Shown here piece by piece: positions 1 through 10,239 of a stretch of DNA of 64,000 nucleotides. The translations under genes were made by a program, and so were the position numbers. Within the stretch, counting starts at the first letter, position 1; the number at the start of each line of letters is the position of its first letter. Origin of the DNA: Semisulcospira habei (lineage: Eukaryota; Mollusca; Gastropoda; Semisulcospiridae); assembly GCA_036245525.1 (NCBI GenBank), contig BTPG01000006.1, forward strand, positions 75,064,727-75,128,726, in the 5' to 3' direction. The notes beneath the pieces were generated by a model. That model searched no databases. It was not told where the DNA came from and saw only the letters and a program-made list of their open reading frames with translations.

Positions 1-171
1 TAATGGTCTTAGCTTTATTTAGGCCCCATGTCGTAGGTTTATTTAACGTATTGGACCGGCTGGCGACATACATTCAACATTCTGTTTATATTTTTTCACA
101 AGCAGTGCAGGCACGTCCTGAGAAAGTCTTGTTGCTGTCTGGACGTTAAGCAATTTACAATCAATCAATCT
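1..171 (+). mobile_element. SINE copy 1 (3' part)
   Basis: 3' portion of a roughly 385-bp short interspersed repeat also found at 10277, 11833, 55981 and 57181. Shared landmarks are the TGGTCTTAGCTTTATTTAGG stretch, the GGCTGGCGACATACATTCAA stretch, AAGCAGTGCAGGCACGTCC, and the terminal GGACGTTAAGCAAT followed by (AATC)n. The 5' end lies outside the window. Confidence 0.8.
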
Positions 172-172
172 T

Positions 173-875
173 GGGGTGCTGGGTCGGTGGCTGCGCACTC
201 CATCTCGCTGATGGTGGTGACTGGGAGGGTACCGGTGCTGGTTTCTTGGGTTGTCGGCGAGGTGGTGGTGCCACATCCTCTATGTTCGGTGGCGGCAGGA
301 GTGGTGCCTGTCTTTTTGGTCGGTGTCTGTGGGGCGGCTAGAGTCCCTGTGGTTCTTGTGTCGGTGGTCGCCTGACACTCGCTGTCCGCTGTTGTGTGCG
401 CTGCCTGGTTGGCAATGCTCTTTGTCTTAGGAGTGCCCCTGTGTGCACCAGCCACCGGGAGGTGACCAGTGCGCGGTGGTAGGCGTCTCCGTTTAGCGCC
501 ATGATTGCTGGGACAGCGTCTTGGAGCAGGATTACCAGGTCGTGGAAGTCCATGCTCGGAGCCGGGTATCCCCCTCCTCAGTCGTTACCGGCCGTTCCCG
601 AATGAGTGATTCGGGAATGATGACCGGCGGTGGGGAGGGTGGGAAGTCCGGCTCCGACGACGGCTCCGACTGGTCTTCGGGCTCCTCTTCTTGTTACGGG
701 GGTGGTGACTGGGGGCGGGCGGGGGCCGCCCCTTCTTCTTTGTCTTCTTGTGCCGCTGTTGTTTGGCTAACTTGATAGTCGTCAGAAGGCGGGCCAGGGT
801 AGACTCCTTGCCTCGTGATGTAGTGGCTGATTCCGGTGGCGGGAATCGTTGAATAAATTCTTCAAATGAACAACA
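173..875. other. GC-rich stretch, no recognised gene
   Basis: GC-rich sequence with overlapping open frames on both strands. The minus-strand frame is rich in Thr, Pro, Arg and Ser; the plus-strand frame is rich in Gly and Ser. Neither shows a domain I recognise. The composition resembles the low-complexity tail of a LINE ORF1, but that is only a guess. Confidence 0.3.
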
Positions 876-958
876 CACTCGCTTAGTCCCCGATCACTGT
901 ATAGTGCCAGTGGGACGTTAAATTGGAGATAATGAATGAATGAATGAATGAATGAACA
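876..958 (+). mobile_element. Short retroelement 3' end with (AATG)n tail
   Basis: About 80 bp ending in GGACGTTAAATTGGAGAT and an (AATG) repeat tail. AACACACTCGCTTAG-like sequence precedes it and a diverged AACACACTTGCTGAG follows the tail, which is a possible imperfect target-site duplication. The GGACGTTAA block is the same as at the ends of the 385-bp SINE and the tRNA-type SINE. Confidence 0.45.
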
Positions 959-1511
959 CACTTGCTGAGACGCCACAGCCGAGAACGAACCACCGCTTCA
1001 GATTGAAGAGTACCCGGAGAACAGTCGACAACAGCAGCCTACCAAGAAAGAAAAAGCGACCCCACGCAACAACCCGCCAATGTCGCTGCCTATCTAGCCG
1101 TATTGGGAACAAGTGTGGGGCTCACACCCCCCCCCCCCCCCCCCCTCACAGAGACCAGAGTCACCAAATCGAATGGCACACTACAGCCAACACCACCGGC
1201 CAGTCTACCCCACCTCATTTGGTGGATACTCACTTGGCATATGTAGGCAACCCTTTTACAGTTCAAGTTGGCACAACATGTGTTGGCCTATTTGCCTGTT
1301 TTATACCTAGCGAACTGTGAACTACATTATCTCATTTGACACGCGGTTCTGTAAACGGTTTCTAGGGCAAGAATGACATTTACATATAATTGCCCAGCAG
1401 TTATAGTTAGTATTTTTGCACCCGATCGATAGGAGACCTCTGTGGCCACCTTTCTGCTCCAGGTTGGTTTGCCTTTCACTAGTCCCTTCACTCATTCAGA
1501 CCATTGCATCT
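959..1511. other. No gene seen
   Basis: Contains a C homopolymer around 1127-1145. The open frame across 952-1320 begins in the repeat tail and runs through the C tract, with no recognisable domain. Confidence 0.4.
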
Positions 1512-1576
1512 GCAAGAGGCATAGAGTCTCATGAGCCCCTGCGGCGCAGCAGCTCATGAGAACCTATGCCTCTTGC
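1512..1576. repeat. Palindrome, family A (GCAAGAGGCATAG)
   Basis: Inverted repeat running from GCAAGAGGCATAGAGTCTCA to its mirror ending CTATGCCTCTTGC. The centre is GC-rich (CCCCTGCGGCGCAGC). Family consensus arms are about 30 bp, and more than 20 copies occur in the window. Confidence 0.8.
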
Positions 1577-1708
1577 TTGGCGAGATAGGCTTCGGCTGTT
1601 CTTGTGACGAAAGTTTCTAACTGTGGGTGTATGCATGCATACAACTGCGTCCTGGCTGTATCGGTCGGATGGAGCTGTATTGTTCCATTCATAGAGTAAT
1701 ATTTGCCG

Positions 1709-1765
1709 GGAAGAGGAATGAGGATCCCGTGAAGCAGGGGCTCACGGGAATGTATGCCTCTTGGC
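1709..1765. repeat. Palindrome, family A, degenerate
   Basis: The AAGAGGAATGAGGATCCCGT arm and the ACGGGAATGTATGCCTCTT arm flank GAAGCAGGGGCTC. It is a diverged family A copy, 130 bp from the copy at 1512. Confidence 0.6.
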
Positions 1766-2202
1766 AGCCGACGAGAAATAAAGGTTTTGGAGACTCCCGA
1801 GACTGCCATCGCCCGCGGTGCTATTAGCGCTGACATATGTTTACTAAGGAGGCACTAAAAAGAAAGCGGCCGTTGAATGAGCGGTGTTTGGCAAGTGCCG
1901 GGCTGCAAGGTGTAGCTCTGAAATCACCATGTTCTTTTGTGTATACATTATAGGCTTCCCTTCTTGTGGGTGTGTGGGTTGTGCCTGGCACACGCGGTCA
2001 CCTCTGCTAATTATTCCTGACGGGTCGACGGCCTGAGGTAACCAGTGTGGATATTTCCAATGGTTAATTCTGGCAATCCTACTCCCGTGTAATTTTATAT
2101 CTGGATAATTATTTTTGTGCTCGATAAAACTTTCCAGAACCAGACAACGTTAAACCGGGATGAGTGTTAATTTGCAGGTTTGGACGAACCGGATTACTGG
2201 CG

Positions 2203-2267
2203 GCAAGAGGCATAGTTTCACATGAGCCCCTGCGGCCCAGGGGGACATGTAAATCTATGCCTCTTGC
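2203..2267. repeat. Palindrome, family A
   Basis: GCAAGAGGCATAGTTTCACA mirrored by TGTAAATCTATGCCTCTTGC around CCCCTGCGGCCCAGGGGG. The sequence just upstream (GACGAACCGGATTACTG) recurs at about 5620, next to another decayed family A half. The LINE ORF at 2855-5491 is therefore bracketed by related sequence. Confidence 0.8.
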
Positions 2268-2854
2268 AGACGGGAGTGGCTGGTTGTGGCAGTTTCTTTC
2301 CAAGCTTGAGTTGCTTTATCTGCCCTTAGGTACTATTACATTAAAACTGACAGCAGTTATTCCCGACTAAAATAATGGTTGGTAATATACAATTGCGAGT
2401 AACGTGTGTCCAGGTAGTTAAAGTAACGTGCTTCAAGCACGAACGAGCTCAAAATAGTTCGCAATATGTCCTTAATAAATGTTCTTGTGTCTTTGAGTAA
2501 TGCAAGACAAAAAGGCTAATGAAATTCGAATGTTTTATTATTCTATTATGGGCCTCTGTCGGTCTGAATCGACCATAGATAATGCATCCTAGTTGTTTGA
2601 TCTGATTGCCTGCTCAGATGGATTTGAAGCATTTTATTGAAAAACTTTTGTGCTCTTCTCTTTTTGACCGGCGTTGGAGAGATGCTTACTAGAGGCAGTA
2701 GAAAACGTCACGCACGCCTGCCTATTTAAATGGATTGTAAAAAGAAGGGTAGAAACGTCTCAATTGACACATAACAACTTTGAGAACCTGCAGTAATTTA
2801 GCAATCAGAGTCCGCACTGGAGCATCTCTTGGCTTGACTTCACGAACGAAGATT
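2268..2854. other. Non-coding, includes 3' flank of LINE
   Basis: AT-rich, no host gene seen. The part next to 2855 is presumably the 3' untranslated end of the minus-strand LINE. I found no clear 3' tail or target-site duplication for it. Confidence 0.4.
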
Positions 2855-5491
2855 CTATAGGGCTTGCCCACGTCGTCTGCAGGCATTTTCGTGGCTGCGG
2901 AGGCCAATCCGGGACAGGCAGGTTCGACCGCAGTGGCTGCAGGGGAAGGTCTGGTCAGGGTTCTGAGTTACGACAACTCTGTTTTTTCTTCTGAGCCGCT
3001 TGTCCTTAAGGTTAGCTCTGCGAGAGTCCTCAAAGGAGACGGCTGCCTTGTGAATGGTGGAGCGCCAGGTGTCACGGTCCGCAGCAAGCGAAGACCACTG
3101 GCGGTGGTCGATTTGGCAGGCACTAAGTGACTTCTTGAGACCGTCTTTGTATCTCTTCTTTGGTGCCCCTCTGTCTCGGTGTCCAGTGGCGAGCTCGCCG
3201 AACAGAGTGATCTTGGGTAGGCGATGATCCTCCATCCTGGAGACGTGCCCCGCCCAGCGAAGCTGTGTCCGCAGCAGCAAAGCCTCGATGCTCACAGTTT
3301 CCGCCTGTTCAAGGACCTCGACGTTGGTGACATAGTCACTCCAGTGAATGCTGAGGATGGTACGCAGGCAGCGCTGGTGAAAGCGTTCGAGGAGTCGTAG
3401 TTGGCTGCGGTAGAGGGCCCAAGACTCAGAACCGTACAGCAGGGTGGTGAGGACGACAGCTCTGTACACGCTGATCTTGGTGCCTTTTTTCAGCTGTTGA
3501 TTGTGCCACACCCGCTTGAATAGTCGCCCGAAAGCACTGTTCGCTTTTGCCAGCCTGTTGTCCAGCTCCTTGTCCAGCTTGGCGTCTGACGTGATGATGC
3601 AGCCAAGGTAGGTAAACTGGTGTACAGACTTCAGTTCGGACTCGCCGATGGTGATGTGGGGAGGGCGATGCTCTTCCTTGGGTGCCGGCTGATGGAGAAC
3701 CTCTGTCTTTTTCAGACTGACCTCGAGTCCAAAGAGCTGGGCAGCATCTGCGAAGCAGGACGTAATGCGCTGCAAGGCTCTCTCTGTGTGTGCAACGAGG
3801 GCAGCGTCATCAGCGAAGAGCAGCTCACGAATCAGTTGGTCTAGGGTTTTCGTGTGGGCCTGCAGTCGTCTGAGGTTGAACAGGCTGCCATCGAGACGAT
3901 ACCTGATGTACACTGCGTCGTCATCGTCGAGGTCCACTGTGGCCTGCTTCAACATCATGCTGAAGAAGATGGTGAAGAGGGTCGGTGCCAGCACGCAGCC
4001 TTGTTTCACGCCGTTGCGAATGGGGAATGGTTCTGAGAGGTCACTGTTTAGTCTGACCTGGCCTTGCTGGTCCTCGTGGAGCTGGACGATCATGTTGAGG
4101 AACTTTGGGGGACAACCTAGTCGCTCCAGGATCTGCCACATACCTTGCCTGCTCACAGTGTCAAACGCTTTTGTTAGGTCGACAAACGTTACGTACAGCC
4201 CTTTGTTCTGCTCGCGGCACTTCTCCTGAAGCTGTCTCAGCACAAATACCATGTCGGTGGTACTCCTGTTGGCTCTGAAGCCACACTGGCCCTCTGGGAG
4301 GTGGTCTTCAGCGATGGCAGGTACCAGCCGATTCAGGAGCAACCTTGCGAGAATTTTCCCGGCAATGGACAGCAGGGTAATTCCACGATAATTAGAGCAG
4401 GCAGACTTCTCTCCTTTGTTCTTGTACAGGGTGATGATGACTGCATCACGGAGATCCTTTGGTAGTGTTCCTTTTTCCCAGCAGCAGAGAAAGAGGTCGT
4501 GGAGCTTGTTGTGCAGTGCTGGGCCTCCATGTTTCCAGATCTCTGGCGGGATTCCGTCAATGCCTGCTGCTTTGCCACTCTTGAGCTGGTGGATGGCTGT
4601 GAGGGTCTCTTCGGCGGTGGGCGGTTCGTCCAATTCAACCTTTAGTGGAAGGTGTGGGATTTGGAGGATGACTGTTTTTTGAACAGTGCGTTCAGCGCCG
4701 AAGAGGTCCTGAAAGTATTCCGACCAGTGGTTCAAGATGGAGGTATTATCTGTGAGGAGTACCTGTCCATCAGCGCTTCGCAGGGGACTTTGTACCAGGT
4801 GCCTAGGGCCATACACTGCTTTCAGTGCTTCGTAGAAGCCCCTGTAGTCACCGTTGTCAGCGCAGAGCTGGGTCCTCTGTGCGAGTCTGGACCACCACTC
4901 GTTCTGGAGCTCTCTAAGCTTGAGCTGGAGACTGCTGCAGATGAGGCGGAAGGCAGACTTCTTCACAGGGCAGGAAGGCTGGGCTAGGTGGGCCTGGTGG
5001 GCGGCTCTTTTTTTTGCTAGAAGTTCCTGGATCTCTACGTCGTTTTCATCAAACCAGTCTTTGTTCCTCTTTCTAGCAAAGCCCAAGACTTCCACAGAGG
5101 ATTTTACAATAGCAGTTTTCAGTTGTTCCCAGAGTGTTTCAGGGGAGGAGTCTGCTGGATCAACTGCGTCTTTGAGCATGCGCTGTAAATCGGCCTGAAG
5201 GGCAGCTTTCTTGTCGTCACGCTGAAGGCTGGCAACATCAAGCTTTTTCTTGTGGGGGCCCCCTTTCTTGGGTTTCAGCTTGAGGCGGAGCCTGAGTTTG
5301 CAGCGAACAAGGCGGTGGTCAGTGTGGCACTCTGCGCTGGGCATCACTCTGGTGAGGAGGACGTCACTGCGGTCCCTCTGACGCACTAGGACATAGTCGA
5401 TAAGGTGCCAGTGCTTGGAGCGAGGATGCATCCAGGTGGTCTTTCGACTGTCCTTTTGCTGGAAAGTAGTGTTGGTGCTGCAATAGTACAC
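2855..5491 (-). CDS. Non-LTR retrotransposon endonuclease/reverse transcriptase (5'-truncated, RTE/Proto2-like)
   Basis: Open reading frame of 878 codons encoding LINE replication protein, which nicks target DNA and reverse-transcribes its own RNA. The N-terminus is only the end of an apurinic-type endonuclease domain (HPRSKHWHLIDYVL, then DHRLVRCKL). The first half of the domain is missing, so this is a 5'-truncated copy. RT motifs follow: GKAAGIDGIPPEIW, YRGITLLS, the A box FVDLTKAFDTV, the B box GVKQGCVLAPTLF and the catalytic FADDAALVAHT. The thumb has FTYLGCII, then LLYGSESW and RWAGHVSRM. The extreme C-terminus is a zinc-finger-like CSHCGRTCLSRIGLRSHENAC block. The frame starts at a GTG codon and is not a true protein start. 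No stop or frameshift interrupts the remaining 2.6 kb, so the copy is young. The clade call is from memory of motif style. Confidence 0.85.
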   Translation of the reverse strand: MYYCSTNTTFQQKDSRKTTWMHPRSKHWHLIDYVLVRQRDRSDVLLTRVMPSAECHTDHRLVRCKLRLRLKLKPKKGGPHKKKLDVASLQRDDKKAALQADLQRMLKDAVDPADSSPETLWEQLKTAIVKSSVEVLGFARKRNKDWFDENDVEIQELLAKKRAAHQAHLAQPSCPVKKSAFRLICSSLQLKLRELQNEWWSRLAQRTQLCADNGDYRGFYEALKAVYGPRHLVQSPLRSADGQVLLTDNTSILNHWSEYFQDLFGAERTVQKTVILQIPHLPLKVELDEPPTAEETLTAIHQLKSGKAAGIDGIPPEIWKHGGPALHNKLHDLFLCCWEKGTLPKDLRDAVIITLYKNKGEKSACSNYRGITLLSIAGKILARLLLNRLVPAIAEDHLPEGQCGFRANRSTTDMVFVLRQLQEKCREQNKGLYVTFVDLTKAFDTVSRQGMWQILERLGCPPKFLNMIVQLHEDQQGQVRLNSDLSEPFPIRNGVKQGCVLAPTLFTIFFSMMLKQATVDLDDDDAVYIRYRLDGSLFNLRRLQAHTKTLDQLIRELLFADDAALVAHTERALQRITSCFADAAQLFGLEVSLKKTEVLHQPAPKEEHRPPHITIGESELKSVHQFTYLGCIITSDAKLDKELDNRLAKANSAFGRLFKRVWHNQQLKKGTKISVYRAVVLTTLLYGSESWALYRSQLRLLERFHQRCLRTILSIHWSDYVTNVEVLEQAETVSIEALLLRTQLRWAGHVSRMEDHRLPKITLFGELATGHRDRGAPKKRYKDGLKKSLSACQIDHRQWSSLAADRDTWRSTIHKAAVSFEDSRRANLKDKRLRRKNRVVVTQNPDQTFPCSHCGRTCLSRIGLRSHENACRRRGQAL

Positions 5492-6430
5492 ACACCAATA
5501 TTCTGTCGTTTACCTGATCACAGGAAAAGTGCAATGTATAGGGAATCAACTAGGGTATCGTTTGCCATAATCAGTGCCATGGAGACGGTTCGACCGTTAT
5601 GTATGGTCTACAGTTTAGACGAACCGGATTACTGCCGGCAAGAAATATCATATGATTTACATGAGCCCTTGCGGTGCCATTTCAGACGCAGTGCAATTAG
5701 GCACTGTCTTCACGCTATGCCTGGTGATCGATCCGCAGTGACTTTCTTCCGTGTATTGCTTAAAATAGCACACTAATCACCGATGACTGTAAAGTGCGAG
5801 CAAATTTAACCAGGAATTCCTGGGATTTTGGGTGTAGGCGACTGAAATGCATAGGCCTCTCAGTTTCTTCCGTCGGCCATCAAGCAAGAGGCATAGATTC
5901 TCATGAGTCTCTTGGAACGCAGGGGCTCATGAGAAATTTATGGCCTCTTGTTGGCACACGTCAGCCCCGTTCGCACTCTCTGATGGAAATTCCGTTCAGG
6001 TTTATTTTTTATACTTTTTTTTTTTAATACTTTTACGGCTTCTGAGTACTCTGGCACTCGCGGCTGAAAGAGGCTGTCGTAACTGGACATTGGCCAGCGT
6101 GACGTGAAAAGATTATGACGTAATTTTATGTCACTTTCATGAAAGATGGCCAGTGATAAGGCGTGGAACTCTACACGAACATTTACAGGCTTGTAAAGCT
6201 GAGTCAACAAAGCTTTCGTCTGTGCAGAAACGGCCATTTTGGTCTGTCGTATTGAAAATACGGCAGTCTTTGAAATGGGGCTGGTCGGAGCTCGTTCTGT
6301 AGCATGCAAATGACGAACATAGCTTAGTTCACACATCAGACTGACAGTGAAATAACACGATACAAATTACGTCATGCCTCGCTATGCTAACCGCGCTTTT
6401 GAACGTACATTTGGCGGGAATCGGTGTTTG
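5492..6430. other. No gene seen; one palindrome
   Basis: Contains the 5' truncation point of the LINE (about 5515), a fragment at 5611-5680 shared with 2177-2240, the family A palindrome at 5884, and an AT-rich stretch at about 6005-6030. No coding exon recognised. Confidence 0.4.
5884..5950. repeat. Palindrome, family A
   Basis: GCAAGAGGCATAGATTCTCA mirrored by GAGAAATTTATGGCCTCTTG. The arms are about 28 bp around CTTGGAACGCAGGGG. Confidence 0.75.
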
Positions 6431-6491
6431 TGTGCATGCAGGGGCAGATCTTGGGTAAGGGTGGGGGGGGGGGGGTGGTTGCAAGGTTTGG

Positions 6492-6869
6492 CCCCCCATT
6501 TTGGCTAATGGTGAGAGGCTTAACACGCACGCGCCTTCTCTCTCTCTCTCTCTCTCTTCCCCCTCCCCCTCCCCCTCCCCCCCCCCCCACCACACCCGGC
6601 GCCTTTGCGTCGGGGAGGCCTTTTGTTGGTTCCAGGGGTTGCACCCCCCCCCCCCCCAACCGTTTGATATTTTGCTCAATGATGAGAGTCTTAATACGCA
6701 CGCGCCTTGTCTTTCTCTCTCTCTCTCTCTCTACCACCCCCCCCCCCCCCTCCTACGTTTGATATTTTGGTAAATGGTGAGTCTTACTACGATCCCCCCC
6801 CCCCCCCTCCCCCGGCCGTTGTTTTGATATTTTGGGCGAATGGTAAGTCTCAATAAGCCGCACGCGCCC

Positions 6870-6900
<31 letters not shown>

Positions 6901-7385
6901 CTTTCTCTACCCCCCCCCCCCCCCCCCGCCCCACCCCCTCCTCCCCACGTTTGATATTTTGGCGAACGGAGAGTCTTAACACGCTTCCCCCCTCCCCCCC
7001 CCCCCCCCCCCCTTGTTTGATATTTTGCCGGATGGCCTTCTCTCTCTAATGCCTCCCCATCCCCCCCCCCCCCATCTCCCCCGTTTGATATTTTGGCGAA
7101 TGGTGAGAGTCTTAACACGCACGTGTTCTCTTTCTCTCTCCCCTCCCCCCCCCCCCCAATCGCCCCTGTTGTTTGATATTAATTTTTGCCGAATGGTGAG
7201 AGTCTTAACACACGCGCCTTCTCTCTCTACCTCAATCCCCCCTCCCCCGCCCCCTGTTTGATATTTTGGCGAATGGTGAGAGTCTAACACGCACGTCTCT
7301 GTACTCCCCCCCCCCCCCCCCCCCCCCCTCTTGTTGCTATTTTGCCGAATGGTGAGAGTCTTAACACGCACGCGCCTTCTCTCTG
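6492..7385. repeat. Minisatellite with TTTGATATTTTGGCGAATGG core and C tracts
   Basis: About ten irregular units of roughly 66-165 bp. Each has the core GTTTGATATTTTGGCGAATG, then GTGAGAGTCTTAACACGCAC with GCGCC, then a (TC)n run and a C homopolymer of 8-20 bases. Cores begin near 6492, 6663, 6754, 6822, 6949, 7015, 7082, 7172, 7255 and 7330. All predicted proteins here are homopolymer artefacts. Confidence 0.9.
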
Positions 7386-7961
7386 TCTATCTCAGCTTTA
7401 AAAATATGAACAACTCTGAAATCTCCTAAAAGGAAAAAAAAAACAAACAAACAACGCATATGAGCTCCAAACAATGCGGTAGACTTTGGGATGAAATCCT
7501 CATTTTGTTCATTGTTATTATGAATAAATTTCTTTATCAGTCATGTAAGACGGAAATAGAGAATCGTGAATGCCGGACGGTGGACTGTTCTATGCAGTCT
7601 AGAATGTGTGTGTAAGAATAAAGAAATGTCAGAGTATAGAGGATAGCGTAGCCTCTAAACTCTTTGGAAATGTGGATGCGTGCGTCTGAGAGATAATATG
7701 AATTGTGCACCCGGGCTGTGATTCTCGCGCCGAGAAGGTCTAAATTCACAGACCAGGGCAGCAGACAGCTACTACCGTGCCGTTTAATTTGTTACCTGTT
7801 CTGCAGGCCTTTGTAGCTGTTGTATAGCAAATTAATGACATTGAATGAAAGTAAACACATTATTATTTGGGGTATCATGTACGCGACATTCAGTAATCAG
7901 CAGCACACGCTGGGGTAAAGAAATTCATTACCACTATTTGTACCAATATGCAGTATTTCTT
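7386..7961. other. Non-coding; dispersed repeat fragment
   Basis: At about 7400-7500 there is a segment (AAACAATGCGGTAGACTTTG, then GGATGAAATCCTCA) that matches the reverse complement of 27865-27975. It is therefore a dispersed repeat present in E78 intron 4. Nothing else recognised. Confidence 0.5.
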
Positions 7962-8310
7962 TCCGTCACTGTAAAACAATACTTTATCTTTATTTTTTCC
8001 AGTCACTGTAAAACGAGGCTTCGTCTTTATTTCTCCTAGTCACTGTGAAAACAAGACCTTTGTCTGTATATCTTCTCTACACTGTAAAACAAGTCTTTGT
8101 CTTTATTTCTCCTAATCACTGTAAAACGAGACTTTGTTTTGTTCCTAGTCACTGTGAAAATAAGACCTTTGTCTGTATTTCTTCTAGTCACTGTGAAGAA
8201 AAGACCTTTGTCTGTATATCTTCTAGTCACTGTAAAAACAAGACCTTTGTCTTTATTTCTCCAAGTCACTGTAAAAACAAGACCTTTGTCTTGTTTTTAT
8301 TGTGACTAGA
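7962..8310. repeat. Tandem repeat, 36-40-bp unit
   Basis: About nine units of TAGTCACTGTAAAAACAAGA plus CCTTTGTCTTTATTTCTC, alternating between GTAAAACGAG and GTGAAAACAAG variants. The array ends with a short inverted copy (TGTGACTAGAAGAAATAAA). Units abut without spacers, so it is a minisatellite and not a CRISPR. Confidence 0.9.
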
Positions 8311-8524
8311 AGAAATAAATTGCATTGATATAATTATACCCATCGTGAACTCCCATTTCACAACCCCCAGCCTGCGATCTGCAGCATCGAACAACACGGA
8401 GGTAGCAGGGCGTATAAAGATCATCCCCTACGGCTAGTTACTGAGATTGAATTGTTCAGTTCCAGGATGAATCTCAAATGGCCTCTCTCAATCAGAGGAA
8501 CGATCAGCAGCCAGTCTCTGCCAA

Positions 8525-8589
8525 CAAGAAGCGTAGATTCTCATGAGCCCCTGCGAATGCAGGGCCACATGAGGATCTACGCCTCCTGG
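8525..8589. repeat. Palindrome, family A
   Basis: CAAGAAGCGTAGATTCTCAT mirrored by ATGAGGATCTACGCCTCCTGG around CCCCTGCGAATGCAGGGCC. The TAGATT/GATCTA change is partly mirrored between the arms. Confidence 0.75.
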
Positions 8590-9206
8590 AAATAGACAAA
8601 TCCTGGACGAGATTGGCTGGTCGTGGGAGAAAATGAGAGGCTTAGCGGGCGTGAGTGGTGGAGAGAGTGGGTCTAAACGAACAAACGTGGGAGCAGTGTT
8701 GGAGGGGGGGGGGGGGGGAAGAGGAGGTGGGTGGGGTGGGTTGGGGGGGGGGGGGAGTGGATGGATACAAAAGGACGAGTTGTGGGTCGGTGATCGACTG
8801 GACACGAGGAAGCTTCTATTAATAAAATTAATCGGCGCATTAAATAGGCGCTTTACCCAGTTGAATATCGGCTCAAAGCACCACCGCGAACTGAACCCAA
8901 CAAGCACGCTCATGTGAATCGCACGCATTCATTCACACACTGTACATAAACACAGAACATTCACGTGGTGCTAAGGGCACGCTCAAGCTAGCTACTGAAG
9001 TTTTTGGAAATTCAAATCGTTTTATATGTGAAATTTGGCAAGTGGGCTGAAATTGATACCAAAGTCGGGGGGGGGGGGGGGAGGGAGGGGGGCGGGGAGG
9101 AAGAGCCGGAGTACCCGGAGAAAGAACCCCCGAAGGTCCGCCCGAATTAACGGTGACATTTACTAGAGGAGAAAAGTTCGACGCCGGAACCCGGTTAGTT
9201 CGGGGT
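8590..9206. other. No gene seen; G-homopolymer tracts
   Basis: Holds G tracts at about 8704-8718, 8743-8754 and 9068-9080. No coding sequence or mobile element recognised. Confidence 0.4.
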
Positions 9207-9535
9207 TTAACGTCCACGGCACCGAAGTGATAATGATAATGGACGACCCTGACGGGCGGGTTATGGGGGACAGGGAAATCTATTGCCTATGGAGTACGAC
9301 CTGAACACTGATAACGGACATGTTATTAAACAAGCCCGTCTTTTCCCCCTGGATTGTGAGTCCAGCTACCGGGGCCTGGACGGGATTTGAACCCACGACC
9401 CGGCGATTCCCTTCGCTGTCCTGCTCCGACGCTTAACCGCCTGAGCTATTTCGGACTCCCCGGGACCGGGTGTTGAACCTCACACCTTTAGCATTGGTGT
9501 CAGGCGCCTTAACCACTACCCCACGGACCGTATTG
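9207..9535 (-). mobile_element. SINE with two tandem tRNA-like heads
   Basis: Read on the minus strand there are two successive tRNA-related segments, each with an internal Pol III promoter. The upstream one has an A box at 9506-9523 (TGGGGTAGTGGTTAAGGC) and a B box at 9468-9480 (AGGTTCAACACCC). The downstream one has an A box at 9432-9448 (TAGCTCAGGCGGTTAAG) and a B box at 9383-9393 (GGTTCAAATCC). The body continues to a 3' terminal GGACGTTAA at 9207-9215, the same terminal block as the 385-bp SINE. Acceptor ends do not pair well, so these are not functional tRNA genes. No target-site duplication was found. Confidence 0.7.
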
Positions 9536-9556
9536 CAGGCTCAGGCGCAAGCGGGC

Positions 9557-9626
9557 ACGCTGGTTGTCTCCCTTGATTCCCTGCCGCTTATCAGCGGCAG
9601 CGAATCGAAGGAGGCAACCAGTGTGA
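9557..9626. repeat. Palindrome, family E (CTGGTTGTCTCC)
   Basis: ACGCTGGTTGTCTCCCTTGA mirrored by CGAAGGAGGCAACCAGTGTG around CTGCCGCTTATCAGCGGCAG. Related copies lie at 36881, 44540 and 48291. Confidence 0.75.
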
Positions 9627-10042
9627 GGCGTACCTGGGTTGTGTGTCTCTAATGAAACGCGTTTATTCGTCGCCACGATGTGTCTCAACGTTAGTCAGTT
9701 TTTATGGTGATCATCAACAAAAAATTATTTATTTATTTATTTATTATTGTTTCCCTGGTAGTTACATTGACACACTCACGCCCCGACGATTTCTTAACCT
9801 TTATCCATTTACAGGCTGTATTCAAATTATTGCTGATTGTATTGATTTTCTTCCGCCGGAGGATTAGAGTTGTAACTGTGAGCAGTAAATGGGGCTGGTC
9901 TTACAGGAGGAGACGTTAATTCACATAAGCCGCTGCAGCTACAGGGTATCGCGAGACTGGAAAAGCACGCAAATGAGTTAGCTGCGGCATTACAGAGTAT
10001 AAAGAGGCTAGTTAGAGTGGGGTGTGGGGGATGGATGGAGAT

Positions 10043-10094
10043 TAACTCATTCGCGGCCAGCCGTATCCGGATGCGGCTGGCCGCGAATGAGTTA
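10043..10094. repeat. Near-perfect palindrome, family I (TTAACTCATTCGCGG)
   Basis: 52 bp, symmetrical about TCCGGA with one mismatched pair. It begins TAACTCATTCGCGGCCAGCC and ends with the mirror. A longer relative with TTAACTCATT ends is at 36098. Confidence 0.85.
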
Positions 10095-10239
10095 CAAAAA
10101 CAGGCAGGCATGTCCAGAGCACTACAGGGGACAAATTGGAAAGAATGGGGAGGGGACAAGTTGATGTACAGTCTCACGCCTGAACTCTAAAAGACCCTCT
10201 AATGGAAGCGACCCGGAGCTGATCATTGTAAGGTCATCA

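Noticed and set aside
952..1320. 122-codon frame on plus
   Set aside because: It begins inside the (AATG)n tail, passes through a C homopolymer and has no recognisable domain; chance frame.
6424..7371. Pro/Ser- and Gly-rich proteins on both strands
   Set aside because: They are translations of (TC)n and C-homopolymer minisatellite units.
7962..8310. CRISPR-like array
   Set aside because: Units are directly adjacent and vary throughout; no unique spacers, and the context is a eukaryotic genome.
9375..9455. Functional tRNA gene on minus
   Set aside because: A and B boxes are present but the acceptor ends do not pair, and the segment is joined to a second tRNA-like module and a SINE tail.
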